A stretch of 64,000 nucleotides of DNA from Pseudoduganella albidiflava (GCF_004322755.1 NZ_CP036401.1:7316001-7380000), one strand, 5' to 3'; counted from the stretch's first letter, positions 41,520 through 50,668 are shown. Notes: generated by a model not told the origin, from the letters alone. A program made the numbers and translations.

Positions 41520-42329
41520 CTATGCTACTTGGAGCTGAGTTCTGTACTGCACAGGACTCAGCCCGTTCAACCTAAGCTTGATGCGCTTGTGATTGTAGTA
41601 GCGGATGTACTTCACCAGGCCTTTCTTCAGCTCCTCGATACTGGCAAATTTCTGCAGATGGAAGTACTCAGTCTTGAGTACGGCGAAGAAGCTCTCCATG
41701 GCAGCGTTATCGAGGCAATTTCCTTTGCGAGACATGCTCTGCACGACATTTTTATCCTCCAGCGCCTTCCGGTAAGCGGGCTTCCGATAGTGCCATCCCT
41801 GGTCTGAGTGAAGGATTGGCTTGTCGTCTTTGCCGAGCTTTCGCAGGGCTTTTTTAACCATGTTGGTAACCAAGCTCAGCACTGGCCGGGTGTTCGTCTC
41901 GAAGGCGATGATCTCGCCGTTGCACAGATCCATCACCGGCGAGAGATACAGTTTTTTGCCAGCGACATTGAACTCCGTGACATCAGTTACCCACTTCTCG
42001 TGCATGGCCGCAGCTTCAAAATCGCGGTCCAAGAGGTTATCTGCAGCTTCGCCCACTTCGCCTTTGTAAGAACGATACTTCTTCGGCCGCACCAGCGATT
42101 TCAAGCCGAGCTCGCTCATCAAACGCTGTACACGTTTGTGGTTAACCTTATGCCCGTCCTTGCGGATCTCAGCGGCCACACGGCGATAGCCATAGCGCCC
42201 GTGGTTGCCGTCGAAGACGCCCTGAACACGATTTTTTAAGGCCTCGTCACGATCGCCTAGCTTGGCCACTTGCTGCTGATAGTAGTAAGTGCTGCGCGCC
42301 AGGCCTGCTACTTCCAGCAAGCCATCCAA
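41520..42329 (-). CDS. IS3-family transposase OrfB (DDE catalytic part), IS copy 1
   Basis: A 269-residue DDE integrase-core transposase. The catalytic residues are Asp116 (VTDVTEF), Asp176 (LHSDQGWHY) and Glu212 (MESFFAVLK), with 35 residues between the last two as in IS3 elements. The HTH_21-like start (ARSTYYY) is present. The frame is open upstream to the orfA end, so it is most likely made as an OrfAB fusion by -1 frameshifting at C-AAA-AAG near 42371. As an isolated ORF it would need a TTG start, which supports fusion. Confidence 0.93.
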   Translation of the reverse strand: MDGLLEVAGLARSTYYYQQQVAKLGDRDEALKNRVQGVFDGNHGRYGYRRVAAEIRKDGHKVNHKRVQRLMSELGLKSLVRPKKYRSYKGEVGEAADNLLDRDFEAAAMHEKWVTDVTEFNVAGKKLYLSPVMDLCNGEIIAFETNTRPVLSLVTNMVKKALRKLGKDDKPILHSDQGWHYRKPAYRKALEDKNVVQSMSRKGNCLDNAAMESFFAVLKTEYFHLQKFASIEELKKGLVKYIRYYNHKRIKLRLNGLSPVQYRTQLQVA

Positions 42330-42355
42330 AGGGAAACGCTGCCTCAGTTCAGTGA

Positions 42356-42901
42356 TTACTTTCGCTTTTTGCGCGCTATCGCACGCTGCTGCTTCTCTTC
42401 CTGAACCAAGGCATCCAGCTTTTTTAGGTAGGCGTTCTCCATCCGCAAGTAGTTCACTTCTTTGAGAAGCTCTTCAAGGGTCTTGGCCTCTTCATCGAGA
42501 GGCGTTTGCGGCGCGGGCGGCTGGGATGTGGGCATTTTCTTCGGTCTCTGGCGCGGTCGGGGACTGAGCGCATCTATACCGCCGCTATGATAGCAGCGCT
42601 CCCACTGGCCGATGCTGCCGGTGTGGCGCACGTTGAAAATCACGGCCGTCTCGAAACATGACAACTCATGTTTCCACATGTGCTGCAATATCGACAGCTT
42701 GCCCTCAGCGCTGTGCCTATGTTGCTTCTTCTCCAGGCCCCCCACGCCATGAGCGTCGTATAGCCTGACCCACAAATAGACCAGGCTAGGATCCACGCCC
42801 ATCTCGTTGCCCAGACGAACGCATCCTAACGGGCCGGCCCGATATCGATCGACCACCTCTTGCTTGAACTGCACACTGTATTTCGCCATGAAAAACCCCA
42901 A
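42356..42901 (-). CDS. IS3-family OrfA (helix-turn-helix), IS copy 1
   Basis: A 181-residue protein with an N-terminal HTH that binds the IS ends (KYSVQFKQEVVDRYRAG, then VYLWVRLYDAHG) and a second HTH-like part. It ends in a coiled coil (ELLKEVNYLRMENAYLKKLDAL, a leucine-zipper type segment typical of OrfA). The last codons, CGC AAA AAG CGA AAG TAA, carry the likely -1 slip site into orfB. The start could be MAKYS four codons inside. Confidence 0.92.
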   Translation of the reverse strand: MGFFMAKYSVQFKQEVVDRYRAGPLGCVRLGNEMGVDPSLVYLWVRLYDAHGVGGLEKKQHRHSAEGKLSILQHMWKHELSCFETAVIFNVRHTGSIGQWERCYHSGGIDALSPRPRQRPKKMPTSQPPAPQTPLDEEAKTLEELLKEVNYLRMENAYLKKLDALVQEEKQQRAIARKKRK

Positions 42902-43051
42902 AAGTTGGTGTCCAACTTTTAGGGTTCAGTTCACTGTCACCGGTTTTGATGCTCCCGAAGTCCTGGCACGCCGCCGATTGGGGAGCACTGCCTGTCATCG
43001 CCAGGTCACGTCATCCTTATAGACTGCGCCTTTTCATTCGAAGAGGCCCGC

Positions 43052-45076
43052 ATGAAGCTCCCCCGTCTTTCCCTGTTATCGCTCGCTGTCATCCTGGCCG
43101 CCTGTGGTGGCGATAACGATTCGCCGCCTGCCGCCGCGCCGGTCAAACCCCAGATCAGTGGTGTATTCCTCGATGGAGCGGTCGAGGGAGCGGAATACGT
43201 GGCGGGGACAGCGGCGCGGGCGACGACGGGCAGCAAGGGGGAGTTCACTTGCGCCGAAGGCGACACGGTCGCCTTCACGCTTGGGGGCGTTGCACTTGGC
43301 AGCGCATCATGCGCCGCAACGATCACCCCGCTGCAGCTGGCCGGCGGCAACGACGTCAAGGACAGCAAGGTCACCAACCGCCTGCTCGCACTGCAACTGC
43401 TGGACGACGATGGCGATCCCGCCAATGGCATCAGGATCACGGCCGACGCCCGGACCGCGCTGGCAGGCAAGAGCCTCGACTTCACCGCCGCGCCCGCGGT
43501 CTTCGACAAGGCACTCGCCGCGCTGCTGGCCTCCGCCGGAACGAAATACGCCTCCCGCACCATCGACGACGCCCGCCGCATGCTGGTGCGCGAGCACTTC
43601 GAGGATACGCTGGCATCGAAGCTGAACGCGCCGGTCGTCGAAAAATTTACGCAAGGCACGGTCGACGTCAGCGTCACCCGCTACCAGATCCAGGCCGACA
43701 GCAAGTTCCATATTCCCTATGAAGGCGGCAACGGCAAGGTGAAGCAGGACTTCCCGCTGGGTTTCCTGCCCTCGTATGGTTCCGCGCTGGCTTTCAAGGG
43801 CGCTAACGCCAACGGCGACCTGGAGTTCTATGGCCTGACCGACCGCGGCCCCAATGGCGATGGGCCTAACGTGCCGTCTCTCAGCGGTTCGGGAACGATG
43901 GGCAGCAAGATCTTCCCGTCGCCGTCGTTCACGCCCTCGATCGGTCTGGTCACCGTCGGCAAGTCCGGCGCGGTGCTGAACTCGTCCATGCCGCTCAAGG
44001 CTTCCGCTGCGATGAACACCAGCGGCCTGCCGATTCCGGAAGGCTCGCTCGGCAACTCAGCGGAAATCCCGGTCATGGACACGATGAAGTTCGACGCCGC
44101 CGGCAAGGCGAAATTCGACGTGAACGGTATCGACAGCGAAGCCGTGGTGTTCGACAAGGCCCGCAATGCGCTGTGGATTTCCGACGAATACGGCCCCTTC
44201 ATCGTTAAGGTCGACGCAGGCAGCGGCATCATCCTGGCGAAATATGCCCCGGGCACCGGCTTGCCGAAGATCTTCGCCAGGCGCCGCGCCAACCGCGGCA
44301 TGGAAGGCCTGACGCTGGACAGCGGCACGGACAAGTTGCATGGTTTCCTGCAAAGCCCGCTGAGCGACGGCAGCGCCATGTATGCCGTGACCGGCAAGAA
44401 CGAGCAGGTCGAGCGCTTCGCGCGCTTCACCCGGTGGGTGGAATTCGATCCGAAAACCGGCGCGGCAACGAAGATGTACGCCTACCCGATCGCGGCCGCC
44501 GATTACCAGGATGGCCGTACCGGCAACGCCAAGCTGGGCGACGTGGCCGCGCTGGGCAATGGCAAGTTCATCGTCATCGAGCAGGGCGCTGATCCGTCAG
44601 GCAAAGTATTCAATAAACTGATGCTGGTTGAAATCGGCAATGCGACCGATATCGCCGCCGCCGCGTTCAACGCCGATACGTCGGATCTCGAAAAGAGCTC
44701 GATGGCCGGCGCCGCCGTCAATGGCGCCGACTGGTCGAAGGTGGTGCCGCTGAAAAAAACGCAGTTGCTCGACCTGAATGCGCTCGGCTGGCTGGCCGAG
44801 AAGGCCGAAGGCCTTGCCGTCGTCGACGGCAATACGCTGGCGATCGTCAACGACAACGACTTCGGCCTGAAAACCCGGGTCTTTGCCCCGTCCGGCGAAG
44901 CGGTGGCGGATGCCGATGTCACCAAGTGCAATGTCGATGCCGCCGGCACGATCGCCACCGCCAGTGCGCCTGGCTGCAACGCCGCGAATACGATCCACGT
45001 GGCGCGCGGCACCGATCTGGAACGGCCGAGCCGGCTGTGGCTCCTCAAATTCGGCAAGCCGCTCAGCAGTTACTGA
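43052..45076 (+). CDS. Phytase-like esterase lipoprotein
   Basis: A 674-residue exported protein. The lipobox LAAC places the acylated Cys at 18. Residues ~35-190 form a domain of carbohydrate-binding or Ig-like character seen in many lipoproteins (SGVFLDGAVEGAEYV). The C-terminal ~470 residues match the esterase-like/phytase-like beta-propeller family: GLTDRGPNGDGP, GIDSEAVVFD, ISDEYGPFIVKVD, NRGMEGLTLD and AEGLAVVDGNTLAIVNDNDFG. Family members bind Ca and act on phosphoesters outside the cytoplasm; activity here is not proven. It ends 51 nt before rtcB copy 1. Confidence 0.83.
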   Translation: MKLPRLSLLSLAVILAACGGDNDSPPAAAPVKPQISGVFLDGAVEGAEYVAGTAARATTGSKGEFTCAEGDTVAFTLGGVALGSASCAATITPLQLAGGNDVKDSKVTNRLLALQLLDDDGDPANGIRITADARTALAGKSLDFTAAPAVFDKALAALLASAGTKYASRTIDDARRMLVREHFEDTLASKLNAPVVEKFTQGTVDVSVTRYQIQADSKFHIPYEGGNGKVKQDFPLGFLPSYGSALAFKGANANGDLEFYGLTDRGPNGDGPNVPSLSGSGTMGSKIFPSPSFTPSIGLVTVGKSGAVLNSSMPLKASAAMNTSGLPIPEGSLGNSAEIPVMDTMKFDAAGKAKFDVNGIDSEAVVFDKARNALWISDEYGPFIVKVDAGSGIILAKYAPGTGLPKIFARRRANRGMEGLTLDSGTDKLHGFLQSPLSDGSAMYAVTGKNEQVERFARFTRWVEFDPKTGAATKMYAYPIAAADYQDGRTGNAKLGDVAALGNGKFIVIEQGADPSGKVFNKLMLVEIGNATDIAAAAFNADTSDLEKSSMAGAAVNGADWSKVVPLKKTQLLDLNALGWLAEKAEGLAVVDGNTLAIVNDNDFGLKTRVFAPSGEAVADADVTKCNVDAAGTIATASAPGCNAANTIHVARGTDLERPSRLWLLKFGKPLSSY

Positions 45077-45090
45077 TCGTGTGCGCCGCT

Positions 45091-45119
45091 CCTGCCGGAT
45101 CGCACATAATGCCGGCAGG
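45091..45119 (+). promoter_or_regulatory. Hairpin overlapping the rtcB1 ribosome-binding site
   Basis: CCTGCCGG and CCGGCAGG form an 8-bp perfect stem. The right arm covers the first bases of the AGGAG (45117-45121) that serves the ATG at 45128. It could act as a weak terminator of the preceding gene or mask the ribosome-binding site. Confidence 0.55.
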
Positions 45120-45127
45120 AGACCAGC

Positions 45128-46360
45128 ATGAGCGCAGATTACGACACCATGGAGGTGAAGGGCGGCCGTCCCGTCAAGATGTGGACGCACGGCGTGCCTG
45201 TGGAGCCGGAGGCGAAGGAGCAACTGGCGAACACGGCGAAGATGCCCTTCATTTACAAGCACATCGCCGTGATGCCCGACGTCCACCTGGGCAAGGGATC
45301 GACGATCGGCAGCGTGATTCCCACGCTGGGCGCTGTCATTCCGGCCGCGGTAGGCGTCGACATCGGCTGCGGCATGATGGCCGCCAAGACCACACTGACG
45401 GCCAGCGACCTGCCCGATAACCTGGGGCCGCTGCGCAGCGCGATCGAAAAGGCGATTCCGCACGGCCTGTCGCCGAAGACGCGCGGCTTCAAGGGGCGCG
45501 ACGAAGGCTCATGGCAGAATCCGCCGTCCGCCGTCGATATCGCATGGTCGCAGTTGAAGGACGAGTTCGATCTCATCTGCGCCAAGACGCCGAAGCTGCG
45601 GCATACCAACAACTACAAGCACCTCGGCACGCTCGGCACCGGCAACCACTTCATCGAAGTCTGCCTCGACGAGGAAGGCGCCGTCTGGCTGATGCTGCAC
45701 TCCGGTTCGCGCGGCGTGGGCAATGCCATCGGCACGCATTTCATCGAACTGGCGCAGCAGGACATGCGCACCCACCTGGCCAACCTGCCGGACCGCGATC
45801 TCGCATACCTGAAGGAAGGCACGCAGCATTACGACGATTACGTGGAAGCGGTGGGCTGGGCGCAGAAATTCGCCCGCATGAACCGCGAGGTCATGATGCA
45901 GAACCTGGTCAAGGCTGTCCGCAGCGTCATCAGGAAACCGTTTGAAACGCACGTGGAAGCCGTCAACTGCCACCACAACTACGTGCAGAAAGAGCGCCAC
46001 TTCGGCCAGGATGTGCTGGTGACGCGCAAGGGTGCCGTGTCGGCCAAGGCCGGGGAGCTGGGTATCATCCCGGGTTCGATGGGCGCGCGCAGCTACATCG
46101 TGCGCGGCAAAGGGAATGAAGACAGCTTCACCAGTTGCAGCCACGGCGCTGGCCGCACCATGAGCCGCAGCGAGGCCAAGCGCCGCTTCACCCGCGAAGA
46201 CCAGGCGCGCGCGACCGAGGGTGTGGAATGCCGCAAGGACGAAGGCGTGGTGGACGAGATCCCGATGGCCTACAAGGATATCGACGCCGTGATGCACGCC
46301 CAGCGCGACCTCGTCGAGGTGGTGCATACATTGAAGCAGGTCGTCTGTGTGAAGGGCTGA
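45128..46360 (+). CDS. rtcB: RtcB family RNA ligase, copy 1
   Basis: A 410-residue RtcB, the GTP- and Mn-dependent ligase that joins 2',3'-cyclic phosphate or 3'-phosphate ends to 5'-OH ends. Metal- and GMP-binding features are present: Cys81 in GVDIGCGM, the HxH type MPDVHLGKGSTIG, NHFIEV, HSGSRGVG and CHHNYVQKE. His339 in SHGAGRTMSR equals the guanylylated His of E. coli RtcB. It ends 4 nt before rtcA1. No sigma-54 promoter is seen ahead; it may be transcribed with the esterase gene. Confidence 0.95.
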   Translation: MSADYDTMEVKGGRPVKMWTHGVPVEPEAKEQLANTAKMPFIYKHIAVMPDVHLGKGSTIGSVIPTLGAVIPAAVGVDIGCGMMAAKTTLTASDLPDNLGPLRSAIEKAIPHGLSPKTRGFKGRDEGSWQNPPSAVDIAWSQLKDEFDLICAKTPKLRHTNNYKHLGTLGTGNHFIEVCLDEEGAVWLMLHSGSRGVGNAIGTHFIELAQQDMRTHLANLPDRDLAYLKEGTQHYDDYVEAVGWAQKFARMNREVMMQNLVKAVRSVIRKPFETHVEAVNCHHNYVQKERHFGQDVLVTRKGAVSAKAGELGIIPGSMGARSYIVRGKGNEDSFTSCSHGAGRTMSRSEAKRRFTREDQARATEGVECRKDEGVVDEIPMAYKDIDAVMHAQRDLVEVVHTLKQVVCVKG

Positions 46361-46364
46361 TGCG

Positions 46365-47390
46365 ATGATCGAGCTGGATGGCTCAACAGGAGAGGGCGGC
46401 GGACAAATCCTGCGTTCGTCGCTGACGCTGTCGATGATCACGGGGCAGCCGTTCCGGATCAGGAACATCCGCGCCAATCGGCCGAAACCCGGCTTGATGC
46501 GGCAACACCTGATGGCGGTGCGGGCTGCCGCCGCCGTATGCAACGCGGACGTCAGCCAGGCGGAGGTGGGCTCCACCGAACTGGCATTCACGCCGCGCTG
46601 CATCAAGGGCGGCGTCTACGAATTCGCCATCGGTACCGCCGGCAGTGCCACGCTGGTCATGCAGACACTGATTCCCGCCCTGCTGCATGCGGATGTACCT
46701 TCGGTTGTGAAGGTCAGCGGCGGCACCCACAACCCGAAAGCGCCACCGGCGCACTTCATCGAACGCGCATACGTGCGCCTGTTGCAGGCCATGGGCGCCC
46801 AGGTCGACTTCGAGTTGAAGCGCTTCGGCTTTTATCCCAATGGCGGTGGCGAAGTCTGCGCCGCCATCTGGCCATGCGCGCAACTACGCCAGCTGCACCT
46901 GCCCGAGCGGGGCACGCTGCATCAGGGACGTGCGGAAGCCTACGTGGCGGCGATCCCGCTCTCGGTCGCGCAACGCGAACTCGAATGCATCGGCAAAGCG
47001 CTGCACTGGCGGGACGACCAGTTGTCCGCGCATCCGCTGTCCAACGACCAGGGGCCGGGCAATGCGATCGTGATCGTGCTGGAGAGCGAACACGTGACGG
47101 AAGTGTTCTCGTCGGTGGGCGAGAAGCGCCGGCGCGCCGAGGACGTGGCCGGCGACGCGGTGCTCGAGGCGCGGCGTTACCTGATCTCCGGTGCCGCGGT
47201 GGGCGAACACCTGGGCGACCAGCTGATGCTGCCGCTCGCGCTGGCCGGCGGCGGCAGCTACACGCTGGATCACGTGTCGCAGCATGCGATCACGAATGCG
47301 GAAGTGATCGCGCAATTCCTGCCGGTGCACGTGACATTCGAAGCCGGGGAGCGGTACAGCACATGCACGATAGCGCCAAGGGCGGCCTGA
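46365..47390 (+). CDS. rtcA: RNA 3'-terminal phosphate cyclase RtcA, copy 1
   Basis: A 341-residue RtcA. The N-terminal DGSTGEGGGQILRSSLTLS binds substrate; TGGTHNPxAPP-like GGTHNPKAPPAHF follows. The adenylylated His is His307 in SQHAITN. It converts RNA 3'-phosphate to 2',3'-cyclic phosphate with ATP, making RtcB-type ends. It is 4 nt after rtcB1 and convergent with rtcR (13-nt gap). Compared with copy 2 it is clearly diverged, so the duplication is not recent. Confidence 0.94.
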   Translation: MIELDGSTGEGGGQILRSSLTLSMITGQPFRIRNIRANRPKPGLMRQHLMAVRAAAAVCNADVSQAEVGSTELAFTPRCIKGGVYEFAIGTAGSATLVMQTLIPALLHADVPSVVKVSGGTHNPKAPPAHFIERAYVRLLQAMGAQVDFELKRFGFYPNGGGEVCAAIWPCAQLRQLHLPERGTLHQGRAEAYVAAIPLSVAQRELECIGKALHWRDDQLSAHPLSNDQGPGNAIVIVLESEHVTEVFSSVGEKRRRAEDVAGDAVLEARRYLISGAAVGEHLGDQLMLPLALAGGGSYTLDHVSQHAITNAEVIAQFLPVHVTFEAGERYSTCTIAPRAA

Positions 47391-47403
47391 TGGCATTGGC
47401 GGC

Positions 47404-49014
47404 CTAACGCAGCCCACGCAGGCCGCGCACATCGTCCCACGCCAGCCCATGGCGTGCCAGGTACTTCTTCAACCGGTCGGCATCGTTCGGCTTGGCCTTG
47501 TCCATGCGCGACACGCCAAACAGCTTGCGGCCGGCATCGGACAGGCTTGCGCAATCCGCGCAGACTGCTACCACCGCCTCAAGCTGCAGCTTGTCGAACA
47601 GGTCCAGCGCCGCGACCCGCTCGCGGCCGAGCAGTGTCTCCAGGTCGATGGCGCCGCGTTCCGGCGCTTCCGGCTCACGCCAGGCATGACGCAGGCGGCC
47701 GATCTCGGCATCGGCCACCGATGTCGTGATGCGGCCACCCTCGGCCAGCGTGGCCATGCGCGTCACCGATGCATACAGGTCACGGAAATTCCCTGTCCAC
47801 CGCGCGCCGGGTGAGGTAGCGAAGCGCAGGAACGCGGCACGCGACTCCTTGTTGAAACGGGCCACCTGGCCGATCTCGACACCGGCTTGCTCCAGCAGGT
47901 AATCCAGGTTGGGTTCGATGTCTTCCGGGCGCTCGGCCAGGCTGGGCAGCGAGTAGGTCCACAGGTTGATGCGGGCGAACAGGTCTTCGCGAAAACGGCC
48001 AGCCGCCACCTCGTGCGCCAGGTTGCGGTTGGTACCGGCGATGAGCTGGAAATCGCTTTGCACTTCGAGATCGCCGCCTACCGGCAGGAAGCGCTTTTCC
48101 TCCACCGCCTTGAGCAGCATGGCTTGCTCGTCTAAACCCAGCTCGCCGATTTCATCGAGGAACAGCAGGCCCTTGTGCGCCGTGCGCAGCAAGCCGGGCC
48201 GCTCGGTCGCGGCCCCGGTGAATGCACCCTTCACATGGCCGAACAGCGTCGACGCGGCGCCATCGCCATGCAGGGTGGCACAGTTGATTTCCACGAAGCG
48301 GCCGTTCAGCTGGTGGCGAATTTTCTTCAGCTCGAAAATCCGGCGTGCCAGGAAGGACTTGCCGGCCCCGGTGGGACCCATCAGCAGCATGGGTGCGCGC
48401 GAGCGGACCGCCACGTGCTCGATCTCGTCGATCATGCGATTGAAGCGGGCATTGCGCGTGGCGATGCCGGATTTCAGCAGCTCCACCCCTTCCGTGCGGG
48501 CATGGGAAAAGCGTTGCGCGATCAGGTCATAACGCGACAGGTCCAGGTCGATCAGCGTGTAGTCCCCAGGGCTGCCGAGGCCATGGCGGCGCGGTGGCGA
48601 GGATTGCAGCAGGCAGCCGGGAAAATAGCGTGCTTCGGTCATCAGGAACAGGCAGATCTGGACCACGTGCGTGCCGGTGGTGATATGGATCCAGTAGTCC
48701 TCCTTGTCGGTGTCGAAAGGATAGCTGCGGGCAAAGTCGAACAGGCAGCCATAGACGTCTTCGAAATCCCAGGCGTCGCGTAGCGGCAGTTCGTGCGCCT
48801 GCACGACAGTCTCCGGCGACACCGCACCGATGTCTTCCTTCAACTGCCTGGCGAGCGCCTGGGCGGGCGCGCTGTAAAGCAGCTCGAAGCGGTCGACGAC
48901 CAGGTCTTCATGCTGGGCCAGGGCCACGCTGGGCCGCCACTTTTCCCAGCGTGCGCTGCCCTTGCCGCCGTCCAGCTGGGTGCCCAGGAAACCGATGATG
49001 ACCTTCTTCTTCAT
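47404..49014 (-). CDS. rtcR: Sigma-54-dependent transcriptional regulator RtcR
   Basis: A 536-residue bacterial enhancer-binding protein. The N-terminal ~185 residues form the CARF-type RtcR sensor domain, with IHITTGTHVVQICLFL at 109-124. The AAA+ domain has Walker A GPTGAGKS (213-220), the sigma-54 loop GAFTGA (263-268) and Walker B LLFLDEIGEL. The C-terminal region has a short HTH-like part (LFGVSRMDKAKPNDADRLKKY). RtcR senses an RNA-end-derived ligand and activates rtcBA through sigma-54 RNA polymerase. It is divergent from the small ORF-rtcB2-rtcA2 operon, as is typical. Confidence 0.95.
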   Translation of the reverse strand: MKKKVIIGFLGTQLDGGKGSARWEKWRPSVALAQHEDLVVDRFELLYSAPAQALARQLKEDIGAVSPETVVQAHELPLRDAWDFEDVYGCLFDFARSYPFDTDKEDYWIHITTGTHVVQICLFLMTEARYFPGCLLQSSPPRRHGLGSPGDYTLIDLDLSRYDLIAQRFSHARTEGVELLKSGIATRNARFNRMIDEIEHVAVRSRAPMLLMGPTGAGKSFLARRIFELKKIRHQLNGRFVEINCATLHGDGAASTLFGHVKGAFTGAATERPGLLRTAHKGLLFLDEIGELGLDEQAMLLKAVEEKRFLPVGGDLEVQSDFQLIAGTNRNLAHEVAAGRFREDLFARINLWTYSLPSLAERPEDIEPNLDYLLEQAGVEIGQVARFNKESRAAFLRFATSPGARWTGNFRDLYASVTRMATLAEGGRITTSVADAEIGRLRHAWREPEAPERGAIDLETLLGRERVAALDLFDKLQLEAVVAVCADCASLSDAGRKLFGVSRMDKAKPNDADRLKKYLARHGLAWDDVRGLRGLR

Positions 49015-49115
49015 TTTATAAATCGTTATACGAAAAGATAAATTCTAACGGTTGGCTGTTTTCGTTGCCAGTTTTAAAACGTGGCAAATCAATCACTTGC
49101 GAATTTCACTGATCG

Positions 49116-49130
49116 TGGCACGCCAATTGC
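49116..49130 (+). promoter_or_regulatory. Sigma-54 promoter of the rtcBA copy 2 operon
   Basis: TGGCACG, 4 nt, TTGC: an exact -24/-12 consensus with correct spacing. It lies 102 nt downstream of the rtcR start and 54 nt upstream of the small ORF. RtcR, encoded divergently, is the obvious activator. Its own binding sites were not identified; the AT-rich stretch at 49015-49080 is the likely place. Confidence 0.92.
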
Positions 49131-49183
49131 AGAAGAGATGGAGGAAGGCTGGCCGACGTGGCTGGCCACGACAGGGGAATTTC

Positions 49184-49378
49184 ATGGATTGGGTGATCAG
49201 TGTGACCGGCATGGGGCCGGATCGGCAATCGCCCGGGCTGACGGTAGTCGGCCGGGGCACCAACGGTGGCGCATGGCGCTTCCATGTGCACGCCCCGCGC
49301 TGGCAGGCCAGCGTGGCACGGCAGGTTCTTGCCGAGCTGTGCGCATCGAACCCCGCACCGACCAAGGAGAAGCAATGA
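49184..49378 (+). CDS. Small protein encoded between the sigma-54 promoter and rtcB2
   Basis: A 64-residue ORF with no family I recognise. It starts MDWVISVTGMGPDRQSPG and contains GAWRFHVHAPRWQASVARQV, mixed alpha/beta in look, with no signal peptide or membrane segment. AGGGGAA six bases before the ATG is a good ribosome-binding site. Its stop overlaps the rtcB2 start (ATGA), so its translation would be coupled to rtcB2. This placement argues that it is a real gene and the first product of the RtcR regulon here. It could also be a leader peptide that helps ribosomes reach rtcB2. Confidence 0.6.
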   Translation: MDWVISVTGMGPDRQSPGLTVVGRGTNGGAWRFHVHAPRWQASVARQVLAELCASNPAPTKEKQ

Positions 49379-50610
49379 AAACCGGACAGTACGACATGAT
49401 GGACGTTGAGGGCGGCAGCCCTGTGAAGATGTGGACGCAGGGCGTGCCGGTCGAGCAGGCGGCGCGCGAGCAGCTCGCTAATACCGCAAGGATGCCGTTC
49501 ATCTACAAGCACATCGCGGTGATGCCGGACGTCCACCTGGGCAAGGGATCGACGATCGGGAGCGTGATTCCCACGCTGGGTGCGATCATCCCGGCAGCCG
49601 TCGGGGTCGACATTGGTTGCGGGATGATGGCCGCGAAGACCACGCTGAACGCGCGCGACCTGCCGGACAATCTGGCACCGCTGCGCAGCGCGATCGAAAA
49701 GGCCATCCCGCACGGCATGTCGCCGAAGACGCGTGGCTACCGCGGACGCGACGTGGGATCCTGGCACGATGCGCCATCGACGGTCGATGCCGCCTGGATG
49801 CAGCTGAAGGATGAATTCGACGCGATCTGCGAGAAAACGCCGAAGCTGAAGAACACGAACAATCACCGCCACCTCGGCACGCTGGGCGGCGGCAATCACT
49901 TCATCGAGGTATGCCTGGACGAGGAAGGTGCCGTATGGTTCATGCTGCACTCCGGTTCGCGTGGCGTAGGCAATGCCATCGGCACGCACTTCATCGAGCT
50001 GGCGCAGCGGGAGATGCGCACGCACATGGCGAACCTGCCCGACAGCGACCTGGCCTATCTGCGCGAGGGCACGAGCCACTACGACGATTACGTGGAAGCG
50101 GTGGGCTGGGCGCAAAAATTCGCCCGCATGAACCGCGAGGTCATGATGCGCAACCTGATCGCCGCGGTGCGCACCGTGATCGCGAAGCCGTTTGAAACGC
50201 ACGTGGAAGCGGTCAACTGCCACCACAACTACGTGCAGAAAGAAACGCACTTCGGCAAGGAGGTACTGGTCACCCGCAAGGGTGCGGTGTCGGCACGCGC
50301 GGGCGAACTGGGTATCATCCCGGGCTCGATGGGCGCGCGCAGCTTCATCGTGCGGGGCAAGGGGAATGCGGAGAGCTTCCACAGCTGCAGCCATGGCGCC
50401 GGCCGCACGATGAGCCGCAACGAAGCGAAGCGGCGTTTCACGCTGGCGGACCAGGAGCGCGCCACCGAGGGCGTCGAATGCCGCAAGGATAGCGGTGTGA
50501 TCGATGAGATCCCGATGGCCTACAAGGATATCGACGCCGTGATGCGGGCCCAGGATGAACTGGTCGAAGTGGTGCACACGCTGAAGCAAGTCGTATGCGT
50601 GAAGGGCTAA
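49375..50610 (+). CDS. rtcB: RtcB family RNA ligase, copy 2
   Basis: A 411-residue RtcB close to copy 1 along its whole length. Catalytic features are kept: Cys82 in GVDIGCGM, MPDVHLGKGSTIG, HSGSRGVG, CHHNYVQKE and His340 in SHGAGRTMSR. It is in the operon with the sigma-54 promoter, so this is the inducible ligase of the RtcR system. The ATG at 49375 is chosen for the RtcB N-terminus and because it overlaps the small ORF stop; the frame is open further upstream. rtcA2 follows after 58 nt. Confidence 0.95.
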   Translation: MKTGQYDMMDVEGGSPVKMWTQGVPVEQAAREQLANTARMPFIYKHIAVMPDVHLGKGSTIGSVIPTLGAIIPAAVGVDIGCGMMAAKTTLNARDLPDNLAPLRSAIEKAIPHGMSPKTRGYRGRDVGSWHDAPSTVDAAWMQLKDEFDAICEKTPKLKNTNNHRHLGTLGGGNHFIEVCLDEEGAVWFMLHSGSRGVGNAIGTHFIELAQREMRTHMANLPDSDLAYLREGTSHYDDYVEAVGWAQKFARMNREVMMRNLIAAVRTVIAKPFETHVEAVNCHHNYVQKETHFGKEVLVTRKGAVSARAGELGIIPGSMGARSFIVRGKGNAESFHSCSHGAGRTMSRNEAKRRFTLADQERATEGVECRKDSGVIDEIPMAYKDIDAVMRAQDELVEVVHTLKQVVCVKG

Positions 50611-50668
50611 ATGCCGAGAGCTGAGGCCGAGGGTTGAGCGCTGAGTTAATGGTTGAAAGGATGAAGCG

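Larger units (their letters stand above)
41486..42933 (-). mobile_element. IS3-family (IS150-like) insertion sequence, copy 1
   Basis: 1448 bp. Terminal inverted repeats: TGAAGTGACCCCAGGAAGTTGG on the left pairs with TGAACTGAACCCTAAAAGTTGG reading in from the right, both imperfect. A 3-bp target duplication CTG lies at 41483-41485 and 42934-42936. Two overlapping-type frames (orfA, orfB) read on the minus strand. The element splits a CGGAGCCTG/TCACCGG repeat core. It looks intact and possibly active. It is identical in its proteins to copy 2. Confidence 0.92.

Noticed and set aside
49081..49374. N-terminal extension of RtcB2 upstream to 49081
   Set aside because: It would include the sigma-54 promoter bases, while the RtcB family N-terminus begins at 49375. 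The other frame (49184-49378) has the better start signals.
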